Assembly (NCBI RefSeq): GCF_022664395.1
Contig: NZ_JAKRET010000009.1
Location: 124,001-188,000 of the forward strand
Source: Sphingomonas lacusdianchii
GTDB lineage: Bacteria > Pseudomonadota > Alphaproteobacteria > Sphingomonadales > Sphingomonadaceae
DNA length: 64,000 nt
Direction: 5' to 3'
Under the pieces are notes generated by a model. That model was not told the origin of the DNA. It saw only the letters and a list, made by a program, of their open reading frames with translations, and did not search any database. A program made the translations under genes and the position numbers. Positions 53,816-62,390 of this stretch are shown in pieces (position 1 is the stretch's first letter; every line of letters starts with the position of its first letter).

Positions 53816-54391
53816 ATGATGAATCAGGAAATCGGAAACCGGTTGTTATCAAATGGCGTGCAGGTTTGGACGATGCCTGACAATACGACGGTGTCGGTTC
53901 GCGATATGCAAGCCTGTCTTGGATCCTTGCTGTTTCTATGGGCTGACATTGAGCGGGAGATGCGGGATCAGGTCGTCAGACATTGCGGGATGGTCCCAAG
54001 GCCATCACACGGCATTGCAGCGTGCCTCCGCTCTTGGCGCAGCAGTCTACCTCATGCAAACGACATTCGACAGTTCCGGGGACGGTTGGCCGACTCCCTT
54101 ATTCAGCAGCTTCACCCTGCACTTAAAATGCGCAACGGCCTTTGCCACGGGCTAACTGGCTATTCGTCGGGGTCGGAACGATCCGCCCATTTGTTATGGC
54201 GGTTAAACGGTGAGGACGGGCGCGTCAGTTACGAGGAATTGCAAACCTTGTTCAGCTGGTTGGCCAGAATTCCCCAAGCGTTTTCAGTGCTGTCCATGCC
54301 ATCAGTAACTGGAAAGTTTGATCGGTGTGTTGACACAGCCGAAAATAGACAATGGTGGCAAGCCGAGTTTGGCTTGAGTTTTCCAGGCTGA
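53816..54391 (+). CDS. Hypothetical protein with HEPN-like RNase motif
   Basis: This 191-residue protein has long helices, including LGSLLFLWADIEREMRDQVVRH and RLADSLIQQLHPALKMRNGLCHG. The latter holds RNGLCH (Arg-106, Asn-107, His-111), the R-x4-H motif with a polar residue after Arg that marks HEPN ribonucleases. HEPN proteins often act as toxins or abortive-infection effectors. It lies 218 bases after the helicase, same strand; in between is a repeat-like intergenic stretch. Start at 53816 or the next ATG; no clear ribosome site. The HEPN call is tentative. Confidence 0.55.
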   Translation: MMNQEIGNRLLSNGVQVWTMPDNTTVSVRDMQACLGSLLFLWADIEREMRDQVVRHCGMVPRPSHGIAACLRSWRSSLPHANDIRQFRGRLADSLIQQLHPALKMRNGLCHGLTGYSSGSERSAHLLWRLNGEDGRVSYEELQTLFSWLARIPQAFSVLSMPSVTGKFDRCVDTAENRQWWQAEFGLSFPG

Positions 54392-54593
54392 CGGAACGTG
54401 TCCCATTGGCCAGGCTGTGAACGTCAGCTTTTGTCAGAAATTGTTGTTTAATGCACTGATTTGAAACAACACTTTGCCCCACATTACGCCATTTGAAAGA
54501 TAAAGCATCTTCGAAATCCAAGCGTTACGGTGCGGAGGATTTCTAGGTAGTTTCCGAAACCGAGTTGGAACGCCGCGATGGGTCGCGAAGCGC

Positions 54594-54806
54594 TCATTCG
54601 GCGGGGTAGTCATCGACGTGGTAGAACATCGGATTGCGCAGCCATTCGTCGACCGCCGAGGCGCGCCAGCCGACACACCGGGTGCTGAGCTGGATGTTCT
54701 TCGGAAAGGTGCCGTTCGCCATCTTGCGGTAGAGCGTGGATCGGCAAAGCCCGGTCTGGTCGAGGACGGCCCTAAGGCGCAGGATGCGGTCGGGGTTGGT
54801 GGACAT
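54594..54806 (-). CDS. AlpA-family DNA-binding regulator
   Basis: This 70-residue protein has the AlpA/MerR-like winged HTH: ILRLRAVLDQTGLCRSTLYRKMANGTFPKNIQLSTRCVGWRASAVDEWL. Such proteins regulate excision or transfer of prophages and islands. GAGGT precedes ATG 54806. It reads opposite to the defence genes and to ArdC, as a control gene of the mobile element. Confidence 0.9.
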   Translation of the reverse strand: MSTNPDRILRLRAVLDQTGLCRSTLYRKMANGTFPKNIQLSTRCVGWRASAVDEWLRNPMFYHVDDYPAE

Positions 54807-55022
54807 GGCATTACCTCGCGGCTCTTGGGATGGGATCCGCTAAGGTCCTGCTTTTGTATGATTGGCAGGAGAGCTTCGCTGGGGTCCTGACGGCACTGTC
54901 GAGGGACATCCAGACAGCAGAGCGATGCCGTCTCCTGCGTTGTCGCAGGACCGGGCTCTACGCCGCTGGCGCGGCGCCGAGCCGTGTCGTCTCGGCCCAT
55001 GCGGGTTGCGATCCCTGACGCG

Positions 55023-55047
55023 TGACGGTGCGGCCTTCGCACCGTCA
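55023..55047. repeat. Perfect hairpin in the AlpA-ArdC gap
   Basis: TGACGGTGCG-GCCTT-CGCACCGTCA is a perfect 10-bp stem with a 5-base loop. The surrounding gap (54807-55282, 476 bases) has no gene I can support and contains other short foldbacks; it probably holds the divergent promoters for alpA and the ArdC gene. Confidence 0.6.
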
Positions 55048-55282
55048 GCGGACAGCGCCGGGTATCCCCACGCTGGCGTGACGCGCCGGGCGCGTCTGGC
55101 GGCGGTGGGCGTCACGGCCCTGTAGTCCCGCCGCGGCGTGCTGCAACCGGCTGCGCCGGTCCTCCACTTCGTTTCGGCCCGTTGGGTGCAGCCCGCCTCA
55201 TCTGACGGGACTGTCGGTCCGCTCCTGCCGCCCACCCCCGCCATTCCGGCCGGGCTGCGGTGGTTTGGAAGGAGTGAGGATC

Positions 55283-56185
55283 ATGTCCAGGACCATCAAC
55301 AAACGTCAGACCCTCTATGCCGAGGTGACTGCCCGCGTGATTGCCGAACTGGAGGAAGGGCGGCTGCCCTGGGTGCAGCCTTGGGACAGCGCGGCCTGTG
55401 CCTGCACCATGCCAGCCAACGGCGTGACCGGGCGGCGCTATTCCGGGATCAACGTGCTCATCCTGTGGGCCAGGGTCATCGAGGGCGGGTACAGCTCACA
55501 ACGCTGGCTGACCTACCGGCAAGCGCAAGCGGCGGGCGGCAACGTCCGCAAAGGCGAGCGCGGCACCACCGTCTGCTATGCCGATCGCTTCACGCCCAAG
55601 ACCCCGAACGACCATGCGGACGACAACGAACGAGAGGCGCGCACGATCGCCTTCCTCAAGCGCTTCACTGTCTTCAACATCGACCAGTGTGAAGGCCTGC
55701 CCGAAGCACTGACGCGAGCGCTCCAGGTCCGGCCTGAGATCGAAATCCTGCCCGAGGTCGCGGCCCTTATCGAGGCGAGCGGCGCAGATGTGCGGATCGG
55801 CTGCGACCGTGCCTATTACCATCCGGCTGGCGACTATGTCGCGGTGCCGCCGGTTGCGGCCTTTCACGAGCCAATCAACTGGTATCGCACCGCGCTGCAT
55901 GAACTCGGCCATTGGACGGGTCATCCAACGCGCCTGGATCGCGACCAGACGGGCGCATTCGGCAGTGCCAGTTATGCGCGCGAAGAGCTTGTCGCCGAGA
56001 TGGCAAGTGCCTTTGCCTGTACCTCGCTGGCGATCAAGCCGACGGTGCGCCATGCCGACTATATCGGGTCGTGGCTTGAGGTGCTGCGGCAGGACGACAA
56101 GGCTATCTTCCGGGCGGCGAGCGCGGCCAGCAAGGCGGCGGACTATCTGCTCGGCTTTGGGGGGCATGAGGGGCAGCCGTCGTGA
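55283..56185 (+). CDS. ArdC-type anti-restriction protein
   Basis: This 300-residue protein has the N-terminal ArdC ssDNA-binding domain (DUF1738: GRLPWVQPWD, YSGINVLILWA, QRWLTYRQAQAAGGNVRKGERGTTVCY) and a C-terminal metallopeptidase with HELGH (206-210). ArdC proteins protect incoming single strands from restriction during conjugation. AAGGAG lies ahead of ATG 55283. The next gene overlaps by 4 bases. Confidence 0.92.
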   Translation: MSRTINKRQTLYAEVTARVIAELEEGRLPWVQPWDSAACACTMPANGVTGRRYSGINVLILWARVIEGGYSSQRWLTYRQAQAAGGNVRKGERGTTVCYADRFTPKTPNDHADDNEREARTIAFLKRFTVFNIDQCEGLPEALTRALQVRPEIEILPEVAALIEASGADVRIGCDRAYYHPAGDYVAVPPVAAFHEPINWYRTALHELGHWTGHPTRLDRDQTGAFGSASYAREELVAEMASAFACTSLAIKPTVRHADYIGSWLEVLRQDDKAIFRAASAASKAADYLLGFGGHEGQPS

Positions 56186-56391
56186 CGCGGGACCTGCAAT
56201 TCCAGGCGCGCTGGCGCGCCTGGAATGCGCTGCCGGCCCGTGACCGTGCGATCTTCGCAAGCGTGCGGATCGCCGGGCTGGACTACGACGAAGCGGCGTC
56301 CCGCCATGGCTGCACCGCGCAGGACGTCGAGCAGGTCATCGTGCGCGTCCTCGTCGCCCTCATGGAAGCGGAGGATGACGCCCCGCCATAA
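56182..56391 (+). CDS. Small sigma-70 region 4-like HTH protein
   Basis: A 69-residue protein with WNALPARDRAIFASVRIAGLDYDEAASRHGCTAQDVEQVI, like the region 4 HTH of sigma factors. GTG 56182 overlaps the ArdC stop, so it is co-translated. A regulatory DNA-binding role is likely; no full sigma factor is present. Confidence 0.65.
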   Translation: MTRDLQFQARWRAWNALPARDRAIFASVRIAGLDYDEAASRHGCTAQDVEQVIVRVLVALMEAEDDAPP

Positions 56392-56459
56392 GGGAAGCGC
56401 CGGCATCGCATGAGTACAAAGGATGTACGCATCCGTAACGGTTCGCTAGGAATGGCATC

Positions 56460-57371
56460 ATGCGCGACGACATTGCTCATCTCCCGGACAAGAAGCGCCG
56501 CGATCTCGACCGGATCGTCGAAGTGCTGTTTGCCGAGTTCGAGCAGGCAACATCGCTGTCGACACAGAAGTGGCGCCGGCAGGGCCGCATTCTCAAGGTC
56601 ATCCTCTACGGCTCCTACGCACGCGGTGATTGGGTCGATGATCCGATCGGCGGCTATCAGTCGGACTATGACATCCTCGTCGTGGTCAGCGACGAACGGC
56701 TGACCGAGCCGGGCGAGTTCTGGGCCAAGGCCGACGACCAGTTCGTCCGCGAGGTGACGATCTCCAAGCGCATCTCGGCGCCGGTCAGCTTCATCGTCCA
56801 CAGCCTCGCCGACGTGAACAACCAACTGACACAGGGGCGGCCGTTCTTCATCGATGCGATCGAGCAGGGCATCGCCTTATATGAGGTCGAAGACTACCCC
56901 TTCGTCACACCACAGCCGCTGGAGCCGAAAGCGGCGCTGGCCGAGGCTCGGAAGCACTTCGAACAGTGGTTTCCTAAAGCGCAAACCGCCCTTCGCACCT
57001 CCCATTTACAGCGTGCTGAGGGCGATACGCAGGATTGGCGGAGTGAAGCAGCGTTTTCCCTCCACCAGGCAACCGAACGCTTCTACCATTGCCTGCTGCT
57101 GACGCTGACGCTGTACAGCCCGAAGTCGCACAAGCTGAACTTCCTGCGCAGCCAGGCCGAGCCGCTCGTGCATGAGCTCATCGCTATCTGGCCGCGCGAC
57201 ACCAAGTTCGCACAGCGCTGTTTCGAGCTTCTGCGCCAGGCCTATGTCAACGCGCGCTATTCGCCGCACTACAAGGTGACGCCGGCCGAACTCGAATGGC
57301 TGGCCGAACGGATCGAGCTGCTCCAGCAGATCGTCAGGCAGGCCTGCGAAAAGCGGCTCGCGCAGGCCTGA
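56460..57371 (+). CDS. Fused MNT nucleotidyltransferase-HEPN protein
   Basis: This 303-residue protein joins a minimal nucleotidyltransferase (YGSYARGDWVDD, residues 50-61; SDYDILVVV with Asp-69 and Asp-71) to a HEPN domain (FSLHQATERFYHCLLLTLTLYSPKSHKLNFL). In MNT/HEPN pairs HEPN is an RNase toxin and MNT silences it by adding nucleotides; the fusion may act as a single-chain version or in drug/nucleotide modification. Its place amid transfer genes suggests a stabilising cargo gene. AGGA lies before ATG 56460. Confidence 0.8.
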   Translation: MRDDIAHLPDKKRRDLDRIVEVLFAEFEQATSLSTQKWRRQGRILKVILYGSYARGDWVDDPIGGYQSDYDILVVVSDERLTEPGEFWAKADDQFVREVTISKRISAPVSFIVHSLADVNNQLTQGRPFFIDAIEQGIALYEVEDYPFVTPQPLEPKAALAEARKHFEQWFPKAQTALRTSHLQRAEGDTQDWRSEAAFSLHQATERFYHCLLLTLTLYSPKSHKLNFLRSQAEPLVHELIAIWPRDTKFAQRCFELLRQAYVNARYSPHYKVTPAELEWLAERIELLQQIVRQACEKRLAQA

Positions 57372-57377
57372 CGTTCG

Positions 57378-57608
57378 TCAGCCCGTGCTCGCATCATCGG
57401 CAAAGGCGCGCCGCCCGCGCCGCGTCCAGATCAGCCGATAACGATCACTGTCCTCGCCGCGCAGCCTGCCCGCCACATCGACAAGCGCACCATAGATCAG
57501 CGCGCGATCATCGTCGGTCAGCTCGATGAGGCCGGCCTTGGCGATAAGGCCGCCCAGCTCGATCAGCTGGCGGGTGCGTTCGCGGCGCTTCACCTGCCAC
57601 TCGCGCAC
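57378..57608 (-). CDS. traD: Conjugal transfer protein TraD (small)
   Basis: About 76 residues (VREWQVKRRERTRQLIELGGLIAKAGLIELTDDDRALIYGAL...), matching the small Ti-type TraD found next to TraC. The GTG at 57608 sits 1 base after the traC stop; an earlier GTG (57680) is possible. Converges on the MNT-HEPN gene. In related plasmids TraC/TraD assist the relaxase at oriT. Confidence 0.65.
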   Translation of the reverse strand: MREWQVKRRERTRQLIELGGLIAKAGLIELTDDDRALIYGALVDVAGRLRGEDSDRYRLIWTRRGRRAFADDASTG

Positions 57609-57609
57609 G

Positions 57610-57933
57610 TCATGGCGCGCCCGGCGCAGCTGGAGCCGGACGCAGAGAACTGTTGTCCGTCGAAAGCCCGCTGTCGTCACGGCGAGTGCTTTGGCGTGAG
57701 CCGGATTTCGCACGAAAGAACGCCGCCCCGCGCGTCCGCTGCGCCTCCCGTGTTCTCTCGTCTGTCGCCTCCGCTGCCAGCAGCAGCGCCCCTGCCAGTT
57801 GCTCGATCGGCAACGTGTCGGCACCGGTCGCGATGACCAGCTCGCCGAGCTGCTCACGCTTGCGGGCCTTCAGCTGTCTGGCCTTAGCATCGAGCGCCTT
57901 GAGTTCGGCGTCATAGTCCCGGGGTTTGCGCAT
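57610..57933 (-). CDS. traC: Conjugal transfer protein TraC
   Basis: A 107-residue protein starting MRKPRDYDAELKALDAKARQLKARKREQLGELVIATGADTLPIEQLAGALL, a good match to Ti-type TraC, an accessory DNA-binding protein at oriT. It is divergent from traA across a 172-base gap that contains the predicted oriT. Confidence 0.8.
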   Translation of the reverse strand: MRKPRDYDAELKALDAKARQLKARKREQLGELVIATGADTLPIEQLAGALLLAAEATDERTREAQRTRGAAFFRAKSGSRQSTRRDDSGLSTDNSSLRPAPAAPGAP

Positions 57934-58047
57934 GGCATCATTCTTCCGTTGTGCGGGTAGGATAATTCAGTTATCGGGGCGTTCGATCAGCTGCAATGCG
58001 CCGGGATATCTTGGGATGAACGCGTCCCGAGACAGATGAAATCTTCG

Positions 58048-58076
58048 AAGGGCGCGCTTATACGTCGTGCCGACGT
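58048..58076. other. Predicted MOBQ-type origin of transfer (oriT)
   Basis: On the minus strand the bases read TAAGCGCGCCCT, nearly the RSF1010-class nick site TAAGTGCGCCCT. Just ahead is a 6-bp inverted repeat ACGTCG-GCA-CGACGT. On the plus strand AAGGGCGC...TTATACGTCG resembles oriT of Ti/rhizobial plasmids as I remember it. It lies between divergent traC and traA, where Ti-type plasmids keep oriT. Confidence 0.75.
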
Positions 58077-58105
58077 CGCTTGTTTGGTGTAGATGGTTGG
58101 CCGCC

Positions 58106-60970
58106 ATGGCGATCTACCATTTTTCCGCCAAGATCATCTCGCGCGCCAGCGGCTCCTCGGCGCTGGCGGCTGCTGCCTATCGCTCCGCCTCGCGGCTGCA
58201 CGATCAGCGGCTCGATCGCAACCACGACTTCTCGAACAAGGCCGGCGTCGTCCATTCCGAAGTGCTGCTGCCGGGTGGTGCGCCGGAGGCGTGGCGTGAC
58301 CGGGAAGCGCTGTGGAATGCGGTCGAGGCCGCCGAGGTCAGGAAGGACGCGCAGCTTGCCCGCGAGGTCGAGTTCGCCATCCCGCGCGAGCTCGACGAGG
58401 CCGAGGGCATTCGGCTCGCGCGTGACTTCGTCGGACGGGAGTTCGTCGCGCGTGGCATGGTCGCCGATCTCAACGTGCACTGGGACATCGGCGCCGATGG
58501 TGAACCCAAGCCCCATGCCCATGTCATGCTCGCCCTTCGCGAGGTGAACGAGGAGGGGTTCGGCAAGAAGAACCGCGACTGGAACCGCACCGATCTGCTC
58601 GAGACCTGGCGTGAACGTTGGGCGGGTCATGTGAATGCCAGGCTCGCCGAACTCGACATCGATGCACGGGTCGATCACCGCACCCTGGAAGCGCAAGGCA
58701 TCGACCTCGAACCCCAGCACAAGATCGGCCCCGCCGCCTCGCGCATGGTCGAGCAGGGGCTCAGCAGCGAACGGCTTGTCGAACACCACGCCATTGCCCG
58801 TGCCAATGGCGAGAAGCTCATCGCCAACCCGGCGATCGCGCTGGATGCGATCACCCGGACGCAGGCGACCTTCACTACCCGCGACCTGGCGATGTTCGTC
58901 CATCGCCATAGCGAGGGAAAAGAGCAGTTCGACCAGGTGATGGCGGCGGTCCGGGCATCCCCCGAACTGGTCAAGCTCGGCAAGGATGGACGGGGCCAGG
59001 AGCGCTTCACCAGCCGCGACATGATCGACACCGAGGCGCGGCTGCAACGCGCCACGGTGAAGCTCGAAGCCAGCCGTCGCCACGGGCTGAGCGACCAGCA
59101 TCGCAAGCTGGCATTGGTGCGGGCCGAGATGCGCGGGCTAATCCTGTCGAGCGAGCAGCGTAGCGCCTTTGACCATGTCACCAGCGGCAAAGGGCTGGGT
59201 GTCGTCGTCGGCTATGCCGGGACTGGTAAGTCGGCAATGCTGGGTGTGGCGCGCGAAGCATGGGTGAGCGCCGGCTATCAGGTTCAGGGCCTGGCGCTGT
59301 CGGGCATCGCGGCCGAGAATCTGGAAAGCGGCTCGGGCATCGCGTCGCGCACCATCGCCAGCCTCGAACACCAATGGGGACAGGGACATGACCTCCTGTC
59401 CAACAAGTCGATCCTCGTCATCGACGAGGCGGGCATGATCGGCACGCGCCAGCTCGAGCGGGTGATCGCCGAAGCCGAGAAGCGCGGTGCTAAGGTGGTG
59501 CTGGTCGGCGACCCCGAACAGCTTCAGGCGATCGAAGCAGGCGCTGCCTTCCGCAGTGTTGCCGAGCGCCATGGCAGCATCGAGATCACTGACATTCGCC
59601 GCCAGCGTGAAGATTGGCAGCGCATGGCGACGCGCCAGCTCGCCACCGAGCGCACCGGCGAAGCGCTTGGCGCGTACCAGCAGCATGATGCGATCCATGT
59701 CGCCGAGACGCGTGAGGCGGCGCGGGTCGATCTGATCGACCGTTGGGACCGGCAGCGTCAGGCAGAGCCCGGCGCCAACCGGATCATCCTCACCCACACC
59801 AATAACGAGGTAACCCTGCTCAACCAGGCGGCGCGCGGCCGACTGCGTGCGCGGGAAGAGCTTGGCGACGATGTCACCCTGCAGGTCGAGAAGGGCGAGC
59901 GTCACTTTGCTACCGGCGACCGGGTGATGTTCGGGCGCAACGAGCGCAACCTTGGCGTCAAGAATGGCTCGTTGGGGCGAGTCGAAAGTGTGACCGCGAC
60001 CCGCATGGCGGTGATGCTCGACAACGGCACCGCGGTCGCCTTCGACCTCAAGGATTATGCCGCTGTCGATCATGGCTATGCCGCCACCATCCACAAGGCG
60101 CAGGGCATGACCGTCGATCGGGTGCATGTACTGGCGACGCCGGGGCTTGATCGTCACGCCGCCTATGTCGCGCTGTCGCGGCATCGTGACGGCGTCGATC
60201 TACACTATGGCCGCGACGACTTTGCCGACCATGACCGGCTTGCCGCCACGCTGTCGCGCGAGCGGGGCAAGGACATGGCGTCCGATTACCCGGCCACGGA
60301 CAAATCAACCGAGGTTGCGTTGTCAAAGCCACGCGACCGGTTTGCCGGTCTCAGGCTCACCCGGGTCGCACGCGACGAGGTTGTGCGATCACCGCTCGAT
60401 CACGCGGTCGAGAAGGTGGGCCGAGCGGTTGCCGACATCATGCGAAGCCGTCGCCAGGGCTTCGAGCTGCTCCCCCACCAGCAGGCCGCCCTCGATACGG
60501 CGGTCTCGGCGCTGAAGGCAGTTCGTCCCGACGGTGTTCGTGACATCCGCGCTGTCTTCAACGCCGATCATGGGCTCATCGAGGAGGCCGCCAGGGGGAG
60601 GACGACGCAGGTCGTCCGGGCGATGATGATGGAAGCAGAGATGCGCGAAGAGCGCGCTGCTCATGCATTGGCGCTGGACGAGAAGATGCGTGAGCAGCGC
60701 GCTCTTCGCGCTGACCGGTTCGTCGAGGATTGGACCAGACACGCCAGGCGCGCGGCGGCATTCGACCGGAACGGCGAGCGCTGGCGCGGCGATGAGGTTC
60801 GCGAGGCGATGACCGGCATGGCCAAGAGCCTCGAGCGCGACCCACAGCTCGAGTCGCTGTTGCGTACCCGGGTCAAGGAACTCGGCATTCGCGCGTCCGG
60901 TGGGGCTTCATTGTCCCATGATCTCCAGAACTGGCTCGGCCTCTCGCGGGGCCGCGGGCTGGGGCGGTAG
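58106..60970 (+). CDS. traA: TraA conjugative relaxase-helicase
   Basis: This 954-residue protein has an N-terminal MobA/MobL relaxase domain (AIYHFSAKIISRASGSSALAAAAYRSASRL, probable nicking Tyr-25; metal-binding His in PHAHVML, residues 137 and 139) and a C-terminal RecD-like helicase with Walker A GYAGTGKSAM, VIDEAGMIG and HKAQGMTVDRV. It nicks oriT and unwinds the strand for transfer. ATG 58106 begins the relaxase domain; no clear ribosome site. DUF6118 gene follows 9 bases later. Confidence 0.95.
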   Translation: MAIYHFSAKIISRASGSSALAAAAYRSASRLHDQRLDRNHDFSNKAGVVHSEVLLPGGAPEAWRDREALWNAVEAAEVRKDAQLAREVEFAIPRELDEAEGIRLARDFVGREFVARGMVADLNVHWDIGADGEPKPHAHVMLALREVNEEGFGKKNRDWNRTDLLETWRERWAGHVNARLAELDIDARVDHRTLEAQGIDLEPQHKIGPAASRMVEQGLSSERLVEHHAIARANGEKLIANPAIALDAITRTQATFTTRDLAMFVHRHSEGKEQFDQVMAAVRASPELVKLGKDGRGQERFTSRDMIDTEARLQRATVKLEASRRHGLSDQHRKLALVRAEMRGLILSSEQRSAFDHVTSGKGLGVVVGYAGTGKSAMLGVAREAWVSAGYQVQGLALSGIAAENLESGSGIASRTIASLEHQWGQGHDLLSNKSILVIDEAGMIGTRQLERVIAEAEKRGAKVVLVGDPEQLQAIEAGAAFRSVAERHGSIEITDIRRQREDWQRMATRQLATERTGEALGAYQQHDAIHVAETREAARVDLIDRWDRQRQAEPGANRIILTHTNNEVTLLNQAARGRLRAREELGDDVTLQVEKGERHFATGDRVMFGRNERNLGVKNGSLGRVESVTATRMAVMLDNGTAVAFDLKDYAAVDHGYAATIHKAQGMTVDRVHVLATPGLDRHAAYVALSRHRDGVDLHYGRDDFADHDRLAATLSRERGKDMASDYPATDKSTEVALSKPRDRFAGLRLTRVARDEVVRSPLDHAVEKVGRAVADIMRSRRQGFELLPHQQAALDTAVSALKAVRPDGVRDIRAVFNADHGLIEEAARGRTTQVVRAMMMEAEMREERAAHALALDEKMREQRALRADRFVEDWTRHARRAAAFDRNGERWRGDEVREAMTGMAKSLERDPQLESLLRTRVKELGIRASGGASLSHDLQNWLGLSRGRGLGR

Positions 60971-60979
60971 GCTGTAACC

Positions 60980-61588
60980 ATGACCCAGCCCACCGATGAA
61001 ATCACCGGCGAGACCACGCTCGCCTTTGAAGATCTCCGCGCCGAGATCAGCCTGCTACGACGAGCCGTGGAAGGCCTCACCGCTGCCCGCGAACGAATGC
61101 CGGACTATACGCCGACACTCGGATCGATGATGGCGCAGCTCAAAACGACGCAGGAGGCATTGCAGCGGATCGAGCGCAGTCCCGCTGTCGCGCTGACGCC
61201 CACCGAACTGACAAAGGAGATCGTGCAGGCGGCCGCAAACGCCAGGTTCGAAGATGCCCGCAAGCTCGACGAAGCACGCGACACCATCGCCCGATCGATC
61301 GGGAGGATCGATGGCATCGTCGAACGCGGCCAATCGGTGGAAGGCCAGTCTCGCCTGCTCCGCCGGAGCTGCGCAGCAACGGCGATGGCGACAATCTTGC
61401 TCTGGTCGATACTGCCCGGCGCGATTGCCCGGTCGCTTCCGGCGAGCTGGCATGTGCCTGAGTGGATGGCAGCCAGGATCGTTGGACCGGAATACGTCAA
61501 TACTGGTAAAGGCGGCAAATTGGTGATCAACCCGGAACCGCAGCCGAACGGCCACCAAGTGGCCAAATCCCGTAATTCGCCGGATTGA
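60980..61588 (+). CDS. DUF6118 membrane protein
   Basis: A 202-residue protein with a coiled-coil N-terminus (FEDLRAEISLLRRAVEGLTAARERMPDYTPTLGSM), a membrane segment (CAATAMATILLWSILPGAIA) and WHVPEWMAARIVG. This pattern, downstream of traA, fits DUF6118; function unknown, possibly tied to transfer. It is the last clear gene of the mobile element. Confidence 0.8.
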   Translation: MTQPTDEITGETTLAFEDLRAEISLLRRAVEGLTAARERMPDYTPTLGSMMAQLKTTQEALQRIERSPAVALTPTELTKEIVQAAANARFEDARKLDEARDTIARSIGRIDGIVERGQSVEGQSRLLRRSCAATAMATILLWSILPGAIARSLPASWHVPEWMAARIVGPEYVNTGKGGKLVINPEPQPNGHQVAKSRNSPD

Positions 61589-61933
61589 TGGAAATCCCGA
61601 GGGCCGGCGTTTCATCAGGCATATCGATGAAAAACTGGGTGGGAAGCGGAACGTCCGCTTTCGAGCGCGATTGCGGAAAGGAGATGTTCGTTCAGACGGC
61701 GGGGCAGGGGGCTCGAACGCCCGCCGGTGGTGGAAAGCGGAATGACCTCTTTCGGGCAACCCAATGCGCTTATCGCCCGCCGTTCGCGGCGGAAGGCATG
61801 GACCCGCGACGGACTGAAGCATACTTTGAGGTTAGCGGATGTGAAGCGACCCTTCGGGACGACGTTAAAAGTCGAAAGCACGCGCTTACTCTGTTCACGC
61901 GGTCATAATGATGCCCCGAGGAACGCGGAGGAA
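61589..61933. other. Gap after DUF6118, no gene supported
   Basis: The 345 bases hold short frames of poor composition and fragments such as GGAACGTCCGCTTTCGAGCG and CGGAATGACCTCTTTCGGGC that look like worn repeat or transposon remnants. The right end of the element probably lies here, but I see no tRNA-Ser 3' copy. Confidence 0.5.
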
Positions 61934-62390
61934 TCAACTTAAACTCGGACCGTCCACTGGGTTCCAATGAATGAACTGTAAGTCCGCCACTACGCTCGTC
62001 CCCTCAAAAACTGGATCGAGGTCGATCTGTCCCTCGAGCGCGGCGAAATAATCAGCAAAAAGGCTACGCAGTCGGCGCCAACTCGCGCTCTTAGGTAGCA
62101 GGCTCGCGCCGAAATCCGCCTCATCGAGCGGCTCGGTCTACGGAATTTCTCTGAGCTTCACCCCAGTGATGGTTTCCCCATCAAACGAGAGTGTAAGCTG
62201 GACCGTCGGTGCGTCCGCGGAAGGTCGAACCAGAAGGTGGGCATCCGCCAAGTGCTGTCGGATGAATTGGATTGCGGGCGCTAGGGTCGCCGTCCGCTGG
62301 TGCCGCAGGAGTGGGCTGATCTGGCCGTCCTTGGGAACTAGGCGGAGCGATCCCTCCCTGCCGCGATGGCGCGTAATGCTCGTGCGCGAC
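61934..62390 (-). pseudogene. Broken gene with an internal stop, unknown family
   Basis: One minus-strand frame reads as sensible protein on both sides of a TAG at 62138-62140: before it HLADAHLLVRPSADAPTVQL, then LTLSFDGETITGVKLREIP; after it EPLDEADFGASLLPKSASWR, then RLRSLFADYFAALEGQIDLD, ending in TGA at 61934. No start codon is evident, and the upstream part may be frameshifted. It looks like a decayed gene at the edge of the mobile element. I do not recognise the family. Confidence 0.5.

Larger units (their letters stand above)
46526..61930. mobile_element. Integrative mobilizable element inserted at tRNA-Ser (right end uncertain)
   Basis: The region starts with a tRNA-targeting integrase and ends near TraA/DUF6118. 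It carries AlpA, ArdC, TraD, TraC, oriT-like sequence and TraA relaxase, but no VirB/Trb pilus or coupling protein gene, hence mobilizable rather than self-transmissible. The part 47.9-54.5 kb has lower GC and less biased codons than the host. I could not find a copy of the tRNA 3' end marking the right boundary; 61.6-62.4 kb, with gene remnants, is the likely zone. Confidence 0.75.

Noticed and set aside
61700..61735. Possible attR or tRNA fragment (GGGGGCTCGAACGCCCG)
   Set aside because: It resembles a T-arm but does not match the tRNA-Ser(GCU) 3' end, so it cannot be the recombination copy.
61585..61908. Small gene after DUF6118
   Set aside because: Poor composition, no motif and no clear ribosome site; lies among repeat-like remnants.
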